Assembly (NCBI RefSeq): GCF_013523125.1
Contig: NZ_JAAMQJ010000049.1
Span: forward strand, 1 to 33,445
DNA length: 33,445 nt
Reading direction: 5' to 3'
Origin: Pseudomonas entomophila
GTDB taxonomy: Bacteria; Pseudomonadota; Gammaproteobacteria; Pseudomonadales; Pseudomonadaceae
Shown one piece after another: positions 16,263 through 23,763 of the stretch. Under the pieces are notes generated by a model. It was not told where the DNA came from, ran no database searches, and saw only the letters and a list, made by a program, of their open reading frames with translations. Position 1 is the stretch's first letter. Each line of letters starts with the position of its first letter. The position numbers were made by a program, and so were the translations under genes.

Positions 16263-16274
16263 GTGGAAGAATCT

Positions 16275-18899
16275 ATGAAAAGCGCAGAAATCCGTGAAGC
16301 CTTCCTTCGCTTCTTCGAAGAGCAAGGGCATACCCGCGTCGCCTCCAGTTCGCTGATTCCGAACAACGACCCTACCCTGCTGTTCACCAATGCCGGCATG
16401 AACCAGTTCAAGGACTGCTTCCTGGGTCAGGAAAAGCGCGCCTACACCCGTGCCGTGAGCAGCCAGAAGTGCGTGCGTGCCGGCGGCAAGCACAATGACC
16501 TGGAAAACGTCGGCTACACCGCGCGCCATCACACGTTCTTCGAAATGCTCGGCAACTTCAGCTTCGGTGACTATTTCAAGCGTGATGCGATCACCTTCGC
16601 CTGGACCTTCCTGACCTCGGAACAGTGGCTGGGCCTGCCCAAGGACAAGCTGTGGGTCACCGTCTACGCCACCGACGACGAAGCCTACGACATCTGGACC
16701 CAGGAGGTCGGCGTTCCGGCCGAGCGCATGGTGCGCATCGGTGACAACAAGGGCGCGCCCTATGCGTCCGACAATTTCTGGACCATGGGCGACACCGGCC
16801 CGTGCGGTCCGTGCACCGAGATCTTCTACGACCACGGCGCCGACATCTGGGGCGGCCCACCCGGCTCGCCGGAAGAAGACGGCGACCGCTACATCGAGAT
16901 CTGGAACAACGTCTTCATGCAGTTCAACCGCACCGCCGACGGCGTGCTGCACCCGTTGCCTGCACCGTCGGTGGACACCGGCATGGGCCTGGAACGCATC
17001 AGTGCCGTGCTGCAGCACGTGCACTCGAACTACGAGATCGACCTGTTCCAGAACCTGCTCGCCGCTTCTGCCCAGGCCATCGGCTGCCAGAACGAGGCCC
17101 AGGCCTCGCTCAAGGTCGTGGCCGACCACATCCGCTCCTGCGGCTTCCTGATCGCCGACGGCGTGCTGCCGTCGAACGAAGGCCGCGGCTACGTGCTGCG
17201 CCGCATCATTCGCCGGGCGTGCCGTCACGGCAACAAGCTCGGCGCCACGGGCAGCTTCTTCTACCAGATCGTCGCCGCCCTGGTGGCCGAGATGGGCGAG
17301 GCCTTCCCTGAGCTCAAGAGCCAGCAGGCGCACATCGAGCGTGTCCTGAAGGCCGAGGAAGAACAGTTCGCCAAGACCCTGGAGCAGGGCCTGCGTATCC
17401 TCGAGCAGGACCTGAGCCAGCTGCAGGGCGACGTGGTCCCGGGCGACGTGGTGTTCAAGCTGTACGACACCTACGGCTTCCCGATGGACCTGACCGCCGA
17501 CATCGCGCGCGAGCGCAGCCTGACCATCGACGAGGCCGGCTTCGAGCAGGAAATGAACGCCCAGCGCGAACGTGCCCGTTCGGCCAGTGCCTTCGGCATG
17601 GACTACAACAGCCTGGTCAAGGTCGACGTGGCCACCGAGTTCCTGGGCTATGCCGCCACCGAAGGCGAGGCCCGTGTAGTCGCGCTGTACAAGGACGGTG
17701 CCGCGGTCGAGCAGTTGGGCGAAGGCGAGCAGGGCGTGGTCGTGCTCGACCGCACGCCGTTCTATGCCGAGTCCGGTGGCCAGATCGGCGACATGGGTTA
17801 CCTGCAGGCCGATGGCGTGCGCTTCGATGTGCGTGACACCACCAAGACCGGTGGCGCCTTCCTGCACCACGGCGTGGTCGCCAGCGGCCGCCTGCAGGTC
17901 GGCGCCCCGGTGCAGACCCGGGTCGATGCCGACGTGCAACAGGCCACCGCCTTGAACCACTCGGCCACTCACCTGCTGCACGCCGCGTTGCGCCAGGTGC
18001 TGGGCGATCACGTCCAGCAGAAGGGCTCGCTGGTCGACAGCCAGCGCCTGCGCTTCGACTTCAGCCACTTCGAGGCGATCAAGCCCGAGCAGCTCAAGGC
18101 GCTGGAAGACATCGTCAACCGCGAAGTCCGTCGCAACACCCCGGTGCTCACCGAGGAAACCGATGTCGAGACCGCCAAGCGCCGTGGCGCCATGGCCCTG
18201 TTCGGCGAGAAGTACGGCGACACCGTACGCGTGCTGAGCATGGGCGGCGACTTCTCGGTCGAGCTGTGCGGCGGCATCCACGCCAAACGCACCGGTGACA
18301 TCAGCGTCTTCAAGATCGTCAGCGAAAGCGGCGTCGCCTCGGGCGTGCGTCGGATCGAGGCGGTCACCGGCGCGGCCGCGCTGGCGTGGCTGAACGCGGC
18401 CGAAGAGCAGGTCAAGGAAGTCGCGCAGCTGGTCAAGGGCAACCGTGACAACCTGATCGACAAGCTGTCGGCGGTGCTCGAGCGCAACCGTCAGCTGGAA
18501 AAGCAACTGGAACAGCTGCAGGCCAAGGCCGCCAGCGCCGCCGGGGACGATCTCTCCAGCGCCGCGCAGGAGGTCAAGGGCGCCAAGGTGCTGGCCGCAC
18601 GCCTGGATGGGCAGGACGGCAAGGCCTTGCTGGCGCTGGTCGACCAGTTGAAGAACAAGCTCGGCCACGCAGTGATCCTGCTCGGCAGCGAGCACGAGGG
18701 CAAGGTCGTGCTGGTCGCCGGCGTGACCAAGGACCTCTCCAGCCAACTCAAGGCCGGTGAACTGATGAAGCAAGCCGCTGCGGCGGTGGGGGGCAAGGGT
18801 GGTGGGCGTCCGGACATGGCCCAGGGTGGTGGCGTCGACGTCGCGGCCCTCGATCAGGCCCTGGCGCTGGCCGTGCCTTTCGTCGAGCAAGGGCTTTGA
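16275..18899 (+). CDS. alaS: Alanyl-tRNA synthetase
   Basis: Class II synthetase that charges tRNA-Ala; 874 residues, the normal length. It has the N-terminal catalytic core (M-K-S-A-E-I-R-E-A-F-L-R-F-F start, T-N-A-G-M-N-Q-F-K, G-N-F-S-F-G-D-Y-F-K), then the editing domain with H-S-A-T-H-L-L-H and C-G-G-I-H-A-K-R-T-G-D-I zinc motifs, and a C-terminal coiled-coil and C-Ala domain rich in glycine. The ATG at 16275 is preceded by GGAAGA. Upstream in-frame codons fall at or before the predicted -10/TSS, so this start is secure. Confidence 0.98.
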   Translation: MKSAEIREAFLRFFEEQGHTRVASSSLIPNNDPTLLFTNAGMNQFKDCFLGQEKRAYTRAVSSQKCVRAGGKHNDLENVGYTARHHTFFEMLGNFSFGDYFKRDAITFAWTFLTSEQWLGLPKDKLWVTVYATDDEAYDIWTQEVGVPAERMVRIGDNKGAPYASDNFWTMGDTGPCGPCTEIFYDHGADIWGGPPGSPEEDGDRYIEIWNNVFMQFNRTADGVLHPLPAPSVDTGMGLERISAVLQHVHSNYEIDLFQNLLAASAQAIGCQNEAQASLKVVADHIRSCGFLIADGVLPSNEGRGYVLRRIIRRACRHGNKLGATGSFFYQIVAALVAEMGEAFPELKSQQAHIERVLKAEEEQFAKTLEQGLRILEQDLSQLQGDVVPGDVVFKLYDTYGFPMDLTADIARERSLTIDEAGFEQEMNAQRERARSASAFGMDYNSLVKVDVATEFLGYAATEGEARVVALYKDGAAVEQLGEGEQGVVVLDRTPFYAESGGQIGDMGYLQADGVRFDVRDTTKTGGAFLHHGVVASGRLQVGAPVQTRVDADVQQATALNHSATHLLHAALRQVLGDHVQQKGSLVDSQRLRFDFSHFEAIKPEQLKALEDIVNREVRRNTPVLTEETDVETAKRRGAMALFGEKYGDTVRVLSMGGDFSVELCGGIHAKRTGDISVFKIVSESGVASGVRRIEAVTGAAALAWLNAAEEQVKEVAQLVKGNRDNLIDKLSAVLERNRQLEKQLEQLQAKAASAAGDDLSSAAQEVKGAKVLAARLDGQDGKALLALVDQLKNKLGHAVILLGSEHEGKVVLVAGVTKDLSSQLKAGELMKQAAAAVGGKGGGRPDMAQGGGVDVAALDQALALAVPFVEQGL

Positions 18900-18903
18900 C
18901 CGA

Positions 18904-18931
18904 CACGGCCCGTCGGTAACGACGGGCCGTG
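18904..18931 (+). terminator. Hairpin after alaS
   Basis: CACGGCCCGTC (18904-18914) pairs exactly with GACGGGCCGTG (18921-18931) around a 6-base loop, five bases after the alaS stop. No T-run follows directly, so termination may be partial and some readthrough into lysC is possible. Confidence 0.6.
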
Positions 18932-18982
18932 GCACCATGGATTGTTTATTGGGCGCCCTTCGTGGGCTGAGGCAGCTTTGAA

Positions 18983-20218
18983 ATGGCGTTGATCGTACAG
19001 AAATTTGGCGGTACCTCTGTCGGATCCATCGAACGGATCGAGCAGGTCGCCGACAAGGTCAAGAAATTCCGCGAGTCGGGTGACGACCTGGTGGTCGTCC
19101 TGTCGGCCATGAGCGGTGAAACCAACCGGTTGATCGAGCTGGCCAAGCAGGTCACCGAACACCCGGACCCACGCGAACTCGACGTGATCGTCTCGACTGG
19201 CGAACAGGTCACCATCGGCCTGCTGGCCATGGCACTGAACAAGCGCGGTGTCCCGGCGGTGTCCTACACCGGCGCGCAGGTCCGCATCCTGACCGACAGC
19301 GCGCACAACAAGGCGCGCATCCTGCAGATCGACGACCAGAAGATCCGCGCCGACCTCACGGCCGGTCGCGTGGTCGTGGTCGCCGGTTTCCAGGGGGTCG
19401 ACGAGCAGGGCAACATCACCACGTTGGGCCGTGGCGGCTCGGACACCACCGGCGTTGCCCTGGCGGCTGCGCTGAAGGCCGATGAGTGCCAGATCTATAC
19501 CGATGTCGATGGCGTCTATACCACCGACCCGCGGGTCGTGGCGCAGGCACGTCGCCTCGAGAAGATCACCTTCGAGGAGATGCTGGAAATGGCCAGCCTG
19601 GGCTCGAAGGTCCTGCAGATCCGCTCGGTGGAGTTCGCCGGCAAGTACAATGTCCCGCTGCGCGTGCTGCACAGCTTCAAGGAGGGTCCGGGGACCCTCA
19701 TCACCATCGATGAAGAGGAATCCATGGAACAGCCGATCATTTCCGGTATCGCCTTCAACCGCGATGAAGCCAAGCTGACCATTCGTGGCGTGCCGGACAC
19801 CCCGGGCGTGGCGTTCAAGATCCTCGGCCCGATCAGCGCCTCGAACATCGAAGTGGACATGATCGTGCAAAATGTATCGCACGATAACACCACCGATTTC
19901 ACCTTCACCGTGCACCGCAACGAGTACGAGAAGGCCCTGTCGGTGCTCGAGAACACGGCGCGCGAGATCGGCGCCCGCGAGACCACGGGCGACCTGAAGA
20001 TCGCCAAGGTCTCCATCGTCGGCGTCGGCATGCGTTCGCACGCCGGTGTTGCCAGCCGCATGTTCGAAGCACTGGCCAAGGAAAGCATCAACATCCAGAT
20101 GATCTCCACCTCCGAGATCAAGGTCTCGGTGGTGATCGAGGAGAAGTACCTCGAGCTGGCGGTACGTGCCCTGCACACGGCGTTCGAGCTGGACGCGCCG
20201 TCGCGACAGAGTGAGTGA
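18983..20218 (+). CDS. lysC: Aspartate kinase
   Basis: Phosphorylates aspartate, the committed step towards lysine, threonine, methionine and diaminopimelate. The protein has 411 residues. The kinase domain opens with the signature V-Q-K-F-G-G-T-S-V-G and includes G-R-G-G-S-D-T-T-G and Y-T-D-V-D-G-V-Y-T-T-D-P-R. Two ACT domains (about 265 on: L-T-I-R-G-V-P-D-T-P-G-V, and I-V-G-V-G-M-R-S-H-A-G-V-A) indicate allosteric feedback control. The ATG at 18983 follows GAGG at about ten bases. It sits between alaS and csrA as in other Pseudomonas. Confidence 0.97.
   Translation: MALIVQKFGGTSVGSIERIEQVADKVKKFRESGDDLVVVLSAMSGETNRLIELAKQVTEHPDPRELDVIVSTGEQVTIGLLAMALNKRGVPAVSYTGAQVRILTDSAHNKARILQIDDQKIRADLTAGRVVVVAGFQGVDEQGNITTLGRGGSDTTGVALAAALKADECQIYTDVDGVYTTDPRVVAQARRLEKITFEEMLEMASLGSKVLQIRSVEFAGKYNVPLRVLHSFKEGPGTLITIDEEESMEQPIISGIAFNRDEAKLTIRGVPDTPGVAFKILGPISASNIEVDMIVQNVSHDNTTDFTFTVHRNEYEKALSVLENTAREIGARETTGDLKIAKVSIVGVGMRSHAGVASRMFEALAKESINIQMISTSEIKVSVVIEEKYLELAVRALHTAFELDAPSRQSE
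19724..20218 (+). other. Internal start for a LysC beta subunit (ACT domains only)
   Basis: An in-frame ATG at 19724 (M-E-Q-P-I-I-S-G-I-A) is preceded by GAAGAGGAA at 19712-19720. It would give a 164-residue protein containing just the two ACT domains. Aspartate kinases of the alpha2beta2 type make such a beta chain from an internal start within lysC. The position at the kinase/ACT boundary and the Shine-Dalgarno-like sequence support this; expression is inferred. Confidence 0.5.
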
Positions 20219-20232
20219 GGGACTGCCTCCAG

Positions 20233-20263
20233 GGGCGCGGCTTGCCGCGCCCTTCGTGTTTCT
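20233..20263 (+). terminator. Rho-independent terminator of lysC
   Basis: GGGCGCGG (20233-20240), loop CTTG, CCGCGCCC (20245-20252), followed by TTCGTGTTTCT. This is an 8-bp GC stem with a T-rich tail, 15 bases after the lysC stop. Confidence 0.75.
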
Positions 20264-20391
20264 GGCCGTCAGTGGCGCTTCGTCGCCCATGGCGGCCATG
20301 TTTCGGCCGCGGCGAACACCCCAACGAGGGTAGGCCAAGGCCACAGCGTCAAAGACTGTTATCCCTGAAATGATTTGCGTGAGGAAAGCGT

Positions 20392-20580
20392 ATGTTGATT
20401 TTGACTCGTCGGTGCGCCGAGAGCTTGATCATTGGCGATGGTGAGATCACCGTGACCGTCCTGGGTGTCAAAGGCAACCAGGTCCGTATCGGGGTCAGCG
20501 CACCCAAGGAAGTCGCCGTGCACCGTGAAGAAATCTACCTGAGAATCAAGAACGAGAAAGACGAAGAACCAACCCTTTAA
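20392..20580 (+). CDS. csrA: Carbon storage regulator CsrA/RsmA
   Basis: RNA-binding global regulator of 62 residues that binds GGA-containing leaders of target mRNAs and blocks or changes their translation; in Pseudomonas it is titrated by Rsm small RNAs under GacA control. The sequence is the canonical M-L-I-L-T-R-R-C-A-E-S-L-I-I-G-D with the RNA-binding R44-containing G-V-S-A-P-K-E-V-A-V-H-R-E-E-I-Y. The start follows GAGGAAAG. It has its own unit between the lysC terminator and the tRNA cluster, which is the conserved place for this gene in Pseudomonas. Confidence 0.97.
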   Translation: MLILTRRCAESLIIGDGEITVTVLGVKGNQVRIGVSAPKEVAVHREEIYLRIKNEKDEEPTL

Positions 20581-20610
20581 TTTTTCTCAGGTTTTTTTAA
20601 AAAAAGGGTT
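20571..20610 (+). terminator. AT-rich inverted repeat after csrA
   Basis: AACCCTTT at 20571-20578 pairs with AAAGGGTT at 20603-20610, and the loop contains TTTTTTTAAAAAAA. It overlaps the end of csrA. The T-run lies inside rather than after the stem, so it is an atypical terminator candidate; it also abuts the tRNA-Ser promoter. Confidence 0.35.
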
Positions 20611-20638
20611 TGCAAACGGGGAGGGGTCTGGTTATTAT
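20610..20638 (+). promoter_or_regulatory. Promoter of tRNA-Ser
   Basis: TTGCAA at 20610-20615 and TATTAT at 20633-20638 with a 17-base spacer. Transcription would begin about eight bases upstream of the mature tRNA 5' end. Confidence 0.6.
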
Positions 20639-20652
20639 ACGCCCCGTGTTGC

Positions 20653-20743
20653 GGTGAGGTGGCCGAGTGGCCGAAGGCGCTCCCCTGCTAAGGGAGTATA
20701 CCTCATAAGGGTATCGGGGGTTCGAATCCCCCCCTCACCGCCA
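20653..20743 (+). tRNA. tRNA-Ser (anticodon GCT)
   Basis: A 91-base gene with encoded CCA. The acceptor stem GGTGAGG pairs with CCTCACC, the anticodon loop is CTGCTAA within CCC...GGG, a long variable arm (TATACCTCATAAGGGTATC) marks class II serine tRNA, and the T-loop TTCGAAT is present. It reads AGC and AGT codons. Confidence 0.96.
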
Positions 20744-20807
20744 TTATTCGTGTAGGGCGCTTTATGCAGGCAAACATTCAAGTCGTTGATGTATAACGAA
20801 AAAATGA

Positions 20808-20835
20808 TTGCTAAAAATGCAAAGCGACCTATAAT
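20808..20835 (+). promoter_or_regulatory. Promoter of the tRNA-Arg cluster
   Basis: TTGCTA at 20808-20813 and a perfect TATAAT at 20830-20835, spacer 16 bases. It lies just upstream of the first tRNA-Arg and probably serves all three copies, since a strong terminator appears only after the third. Confidence 0.65.
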
Positions 20836-20849
20836 GCGCGGCAAGACAC

Positions 20850-20926
20850 GGACCCATAGCTCAGCTGGATAGAGTACTCGGCTACGAACCGAGCGGTCAG
20901 AGGTTCGAATCCTCTTGGGTCCGCCA
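20850..20926 (+). tRNA. tRNA-Arg (anticodon ACG), copy 1
   Basis: A 77-base gene with encoded CCA. The acceptor stem GGACCCA pairs with TGGGTCC; the anticodon loop is CTACGAA (ACG, read as ICG after deamination), and GGTTCGAATC forms the T arm. The first of three identical copies. Confidence 0.97.
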
Positions 20927-20967
20927 TACAATGAAACTGGTCTGCCAGTCAGGCTAGCGTCATTATT

Positions 20968-20996
20968 ACCAGTGGTAATCTGGTCTAAAACTACCG
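20968..20996 (+). repeat. Spacer repeat before tRNA-Arg copy 2
   Basis: 29 bases starting ACCAGTGGTAATCTGGT, identical to 21118-21146 in front of copy 3. With the tRNA they make a 150-base tandem unit. ACCAG and CTGGT at its left end form a small inverted repeat that may guide processing of the precursor. Confidence 0.75.
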
Positions 20997-21000
20997 ATCT

Positions 21001-21077
21001 GGACCCATAGCTCAGCTGGATAGAGTACTCGGCTACGAACCGAGCGGTCAGAGGTTCGAATCCTCTTGGGTCCGCCA
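21001..21077 (+). tRNA. tRNA-Arg (anticodon ACG), copy 2
   Basis: Identical over all 77 bases to copy 1, including the encoded CCA. No separate promoter is obvious in the 74-base spacer, so it is likely cut from a shared precursor. Confidence 0.97.
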
Positions 21078-21117
21078 TACAAGATGATGCTGGTCGCTTG
21101 CCGATCAGCGTGATCCC

Positions 21118-21146
21118 ACCAGTGGTAATCTGGTCTAAAACTACCG
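21118..21146 (+). repeat. Spacer repeat before tRNA-Arg copy 3
   Basis: Second copy of the 29-base spacer element at 20968-20996. The rest of the two spacers is only partly alike, so the duplication is not recent in those parts. Confidence 0.75.
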
Positions 21147-21150
21147 TACC

Positions 21151-21227
21151 GGACCCATAGCTCAGCTGGATAGAGTACTCGGCTACGAACCGAGCGGTCA
21201 GAGGTTCGAATCCTCTTGGGTCCGCCA
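21151..21227 (+). tRNA. tRNA-Arg (anticodon ACG), copy 3
   Basis: Identical over 77 bases to copies 1 and 2. It is the last gene of the cluster and is followed eight bases later by a strong terminator. Confidence 0.97.
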
Positions 21228-21234
21228 CATCCTG

Positions 21235-21263
21235 AAAAGCCCGCGCTTGTCGCGGGCTTTTTG
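21235..21263 (+). terminator. Rho-independent terminator of the tRNA-Arg cluster
   Basis: AAAGCCCGCG, loop CTTGT, CGCGGGCTTT and further T. A 10-bp stem including A-T pairs, with a T-run. It is the clearest terminator in the window. Confidence 0.92.
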
Positions 21264-21588
21264 CTGTCTGCGAAAAAACGCCTGCAGGCTGTGCAGGTGC
21301 CTCTCCTGCTGTCTTCTTCCTGCGCTGTATGTCATGTCGACTGACAGGGTCGATGGCACTGATTGACGTCGCCCCGGTCAGATCACTGACACGCAAACGG
21401 TTGTTTTCACCAAAAATTTAGGCGATCTGACTGTGCAGTCCGTGTATGATGCGCCCGTCAGCCCCGCCGGGGCTTGTGGACTCCCACCATGGACTTACCC
21501 AGTCGTTACTCAATAGCCCGTTTCACCAAGCTGAATTCGTCAGATTGATTCTCCCGGCGTGCCCCGCTGCTGGGAGCGGAGTACGCCT
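21264..21588 (+). promoter_or_regulatory. mgtE upstream region with possible promoter and leader
   Basis: 325 bases without a gene. TATGAT at 21445-21450 is a possible -10 without a clear -35. If used, the leader would be about 130 bases long and contain an AGCCCC-GCC-GGGGCT hairpin (21460-21474). I could not match this leader to a known magnesium riboswitch. Nothing else was recognised here. Confidence 0.3.
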
Positions 21589-23031
21589 ATGACCGAAGTA
21601 GAAGTCAAGAAAGCGCAGGAGAGCCTGCAGGACCGTCTGGCCCAGGTGGTCGAGTTGCTGCAGCGCCAGCGCGTCGTCGAAGACCTGACTCATCGCCAGG
21701 AAGGCCACCATCAGGATCGGGTGGAACACCTCGTCCACCGGCAGAATCTCGTTGAATTGCAACGCAAGCTCGATGACCTGCACCCCGCCGACATTGCCTA
21801 TATCCTTGAAGCGCTGCCGCTGGAAGACCGTCTGACGGTCTGGCAACTGGTGCGCTCGGACCGCGACGGCGACATTCTGCTCGAAGTCTCGGATGCGGTA
21901 CGTGAAACCCTGATCGCGGACATGGACAACCATGAGCTGCTGGCTGCCGCCCGCGAGATGGACGCCGACGAACTCGCTGACCTGGCCGCCGAGCTGCCGC
22001 GAGACGTTGTCCACGAGTTGATGGAAACCCTCGATGCGCAGCAGCGTGAGCGTGTGCGTTCGGCACTGAGCTACGAAGAGGACCAGGTCGGTGCGCTGAT
22101 GGACTTCGAGATGGTGACGATCCGCGAGGATGTCAGCCTCGAGGTGGTGCTGCGGTACCTGCGTCGCCTCAAGGAGCTGCCCGGTCACACCGACAAGCTG
22201 TTCGTCGTCGATCATGGTGGTATCTTGCGCGGCGTCTTGCCGATCAAGCGGCTGTTGGTCACCGATCCCGAGCGTCAGGTGTCGGACGTCATGGCCAGCG
22301 ATCCGGTCAGTTTCGTGCCGGACGAAGACGCCTACGAGGCAGCCCAGGCGTTCGAGCGCTACGACTTGGTCTCGGCGCCGGTGGTGGACAAGAACGGACG
22401 CTTGATTGGCCGATTGACCATCGATGAAATGGTCGACCTGATCCGTGAGGAGAGCGAGAGTGAAGTGCTCAACATGGCCGGTCTGCGCGAAGAAGAAGAC
22501 ATCTTCGCTTCGGTCTGGCGCTCGTTGCGCAACCGCTGGGCCTGGTTGGCGATCAACTTGATCACTGCATTCGTCGCCTCGCGGGTCATCGGCCTGTTCG
22601 AAGGCTCGATCGAGAAGTTGGTGGCCCTGGCAGCGTTGATGCCGATCGTGGCCGGCATCGGCGGCAACTCGGGCAACCAGACCATCACCATGATCGTGCG
22701 CGCCATGGCGCTCGACCAGGTCGCGCCGGGCAACACGCGGCGCTTGATGCGTAAAGAGCTGGCGGTCTCCCTGATCAACGGCCTGGTCTGGGGTGGCGTG
22801 ATCGGTGTGGTCGCTTTCGCGCTGTATGGCAGCTGGTCGCTGGGTGTGGTCATGACGGCCGCCATGACGCTCAACCTGTTGTTGGCGGCGCTCATGGGCG
22901 TCCTGATTCCGATGACCCTGGTACGCCTGGGACGGGACCCGGCAATGGGGTCGAGCGTGATGATCACGGCGGTGACCGACAGCGGCGGGTTCTTCATTTT
23001 CCTGGGCTTGGCCACGGTCTTCCTGCTCTGA
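21589..23031 (+). CDS. mgtE: Magnesium transporter MgtE
   Basis: Inner-membrane Mg2+ channel of 480 residues. Domains in order: a cytoplasmic helical N domain (about 1-155, with repeated L-x-x-A-D-L-A-x-x-L-P style helices), two CBS domains (about 155-285; L-F-V-V-D-H-G-G-I and V-S-A-P-V-V-D-K-N-G-R-L-I-G), a plug helix, and a membrane domain with five hydrophobic segments from about 320. The membrane part carries P-I-V-A-G-I-G-G-N-S-G-N-Q, the conserved ion-pore region. In this family the N and CBS domains close the channel when internal Mg2+ is high. GGAGCGGAG precedes the ATG at 21589. Confidence 0.95.
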   Translation: MTEVEVKKAQESLQDRLAQVVELLQRQRVVEDLTHRQEGHHQDRVEHLVHRQNLVELQRKLDDLHPADIAYILEALPLEDRLTVWQLVRSDRDGDILLEVSDAVRETLIADMDNHELLAAAREMDADELADLAAELPRDVVHELMETLDAQQRERVRSALSYEEDQVGALMDFEMVTIREDVSLEVVLRYLRRLKELPGHTDKLFVVDHGGILRGVLPIKRLLVTDPERQVSDVMASDPVSFVPDEDAYEAAQAFERYDLVSAPVVDKNGRLIGRLTIDEMVDLIREESESEVLNMAGLREEEDIFASVWRSLRNRWAWLAINLITAFVASRVIGLFEGSIEKLVALAALMPIVAGIGGNSGNQTITMIVRAMALDQVAPGNTRRLMRKELAVSLINGLVWGGVIGVVAFALYGSWSLGVVMTAAMTLNLLLAALMGVLIPMTLVRLGRDPAMGSSVMITAVTDSGGFFIFLGLATVFLL

Positions 23032-23042
23032 CGGACAGGTAC

Positions 23043-23071
23043 AAAAAAAGCCAGCATCTGCTGGCTTTTTT
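23043..23071. terminator. Bidirectional terminator between mgtE and amrZ
   Basis: An A-run, then GCCAGCA, loop TC, TGCTGGC and TTTTTT. The symmetrical A and T runs let it end transcripts from both convergent genes, mgtE on the plus strand and amrZ on the minus strand. Confidence 0.92.
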
Positions 23072-23092
23072 GTGGGGCAGGGTCGTAGAGGA

Positions 23093-23419
23093 TCAGGACG
23101 CTTCGGCGGCCATCTCGGCATCGTGAGCGATGAGTGAGACCAGGGCATTCTGTTGGCGGTGGGAGAGCTGACGGAAGCGTTGCAGCAGCTCGCGCTCGTG
23201 CAAGGAAAGCTCGGGGCTGTCCAGGCGCATGCTCAGCTCGTCACCCAGGGCACCCTCTTGGATAAGGCTCTGTTCCAGGCGGGCGATGATTTCCGAGTTC
23301 ATGCTGCGATGGTGATTGCGCGCCACTTCGGCAATGCGCTCGCGCATCCCGTCTGGCAGGCGTACGACAAACTTGTCTGCAGTGCGGCTCGAGTAGATAG
23401 CCTGTTTCATTGGGCGCAT
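23093..23419 (-). CDS. amrZ: Ribbon-helix-helix regulator AmrZ (AlgZ)
   Basis: Arc/MetJ-type DNA-binding protein of 108 residues, the length of P. aeruginosa AmrZ. The beta-strand and helices are typical (Y-S-S-R-T-A-D-K-F-V-V-R-L-P-D-G-M-R and H-H-R-S-M-N-S-E-I-I-A-R-L-E), and the C-terminal oligomerisation part is close to that of AmrZ. In other pseudomonads AmrZ switches alginate, flagella, c-di-GMP and exopolysaccharide genes. The start MRPMKQA at 23419 matches the known N-terminus. On the minus strand GAACGT (23505-23510) and TCGTA (23484-23488), 16 bases apart, are a weak AlgU-like promoter candidate. Confidence 0.95.
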   Translation of the reverse strand: MRPMKQAIYSSRTADKFVVRLPDGMRERIAEVARNHHRSMNSEIIARLEQSLIQEGALGDELSMRLDSPELSLHERELLQRFRQLSHRQQNALVSLIAHDAEMAAEAS

Positions 23420-23763
23420 AGTATTGACCGGATTTTCTAGTTCAAGGGGGAAGCGGTTCTCGAAATGGGCCGCGCGGTGGGAGTACGACAGCGCGGACGA
23501 CAAAACGTTCAACCGTGGCTGTTGCGAGCCGCTTATCTTGCCTCAAGGTCGCCGTTTCCCTGGCGTCAAATCTGTGACAAATAGTGAGCCGGGTACAGGC
23601 TCTTTGCCAGTACCAATTATCAGAAATGCGGACTGGTTTGAAAAGTGAGCGATTTTTTAAGGTCTGCGTCAAAGCGTCAGGCAACTGCCGTCAGAAAAGC
23701 AGAGGTGCCGCCTGGCGTGCGGACATGGCTGCCTGACGATCCCGTTCGACCCGTGGAGTGACC
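23420..23763. promoter_or_regulatory. amrZ-phnN divergent control region
   Basis: 344 bases between amrZ (minus) and phnN (plus), presumably holding both promoters. It contains the second copy of the 23-base element (23537-23559). The weak AlgU-like candidate for amrZ is at 23484-23510. No convincing promoter for phnN was found. No gene was recognised. Confidence 0.4.
23537..23559 (+). repeat. 23-base element, second copy
   Basis: Matches 16240-16262 in the alaS leader at 22 of 23 positions, in the same orientation on the plus strand. Here it lies 118 bases upstream of the amrZ start and 204 bases upstream of phnN. The flanks differ from those of the alaS copy, so the match is confined to the element. 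Confidence 0.6.

Noticed and set aside
15924..18938. A 1004-codon open frame on the minus strand opposite alaS
   Set aside because: Antisense shadow of alaS; no recognisable motifs, and it runs through the alaS promoter and the downstream terminator.
20968..21146. CRISPR-like repeats between the tRNA-Arg genes
   Set aside because: Only two copies, and the intervening sequence is a tRNA gene; it is a tandem duplication.
20635..21396. A 253-codon minus-strand frame with repeated DPRGFEPLTARF segments
   Set aside because: The repeats are reverse-strand translations of the three identical tRNA-Arg genes, a well-known source of false protein annotations.
23442..23684. Minus-strand frame extending amrZ or lying upstream of it
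   Set aside because: AmrZ of known length starts at 23419; the upstream codons lack conservation cues and a ribosome binding site.
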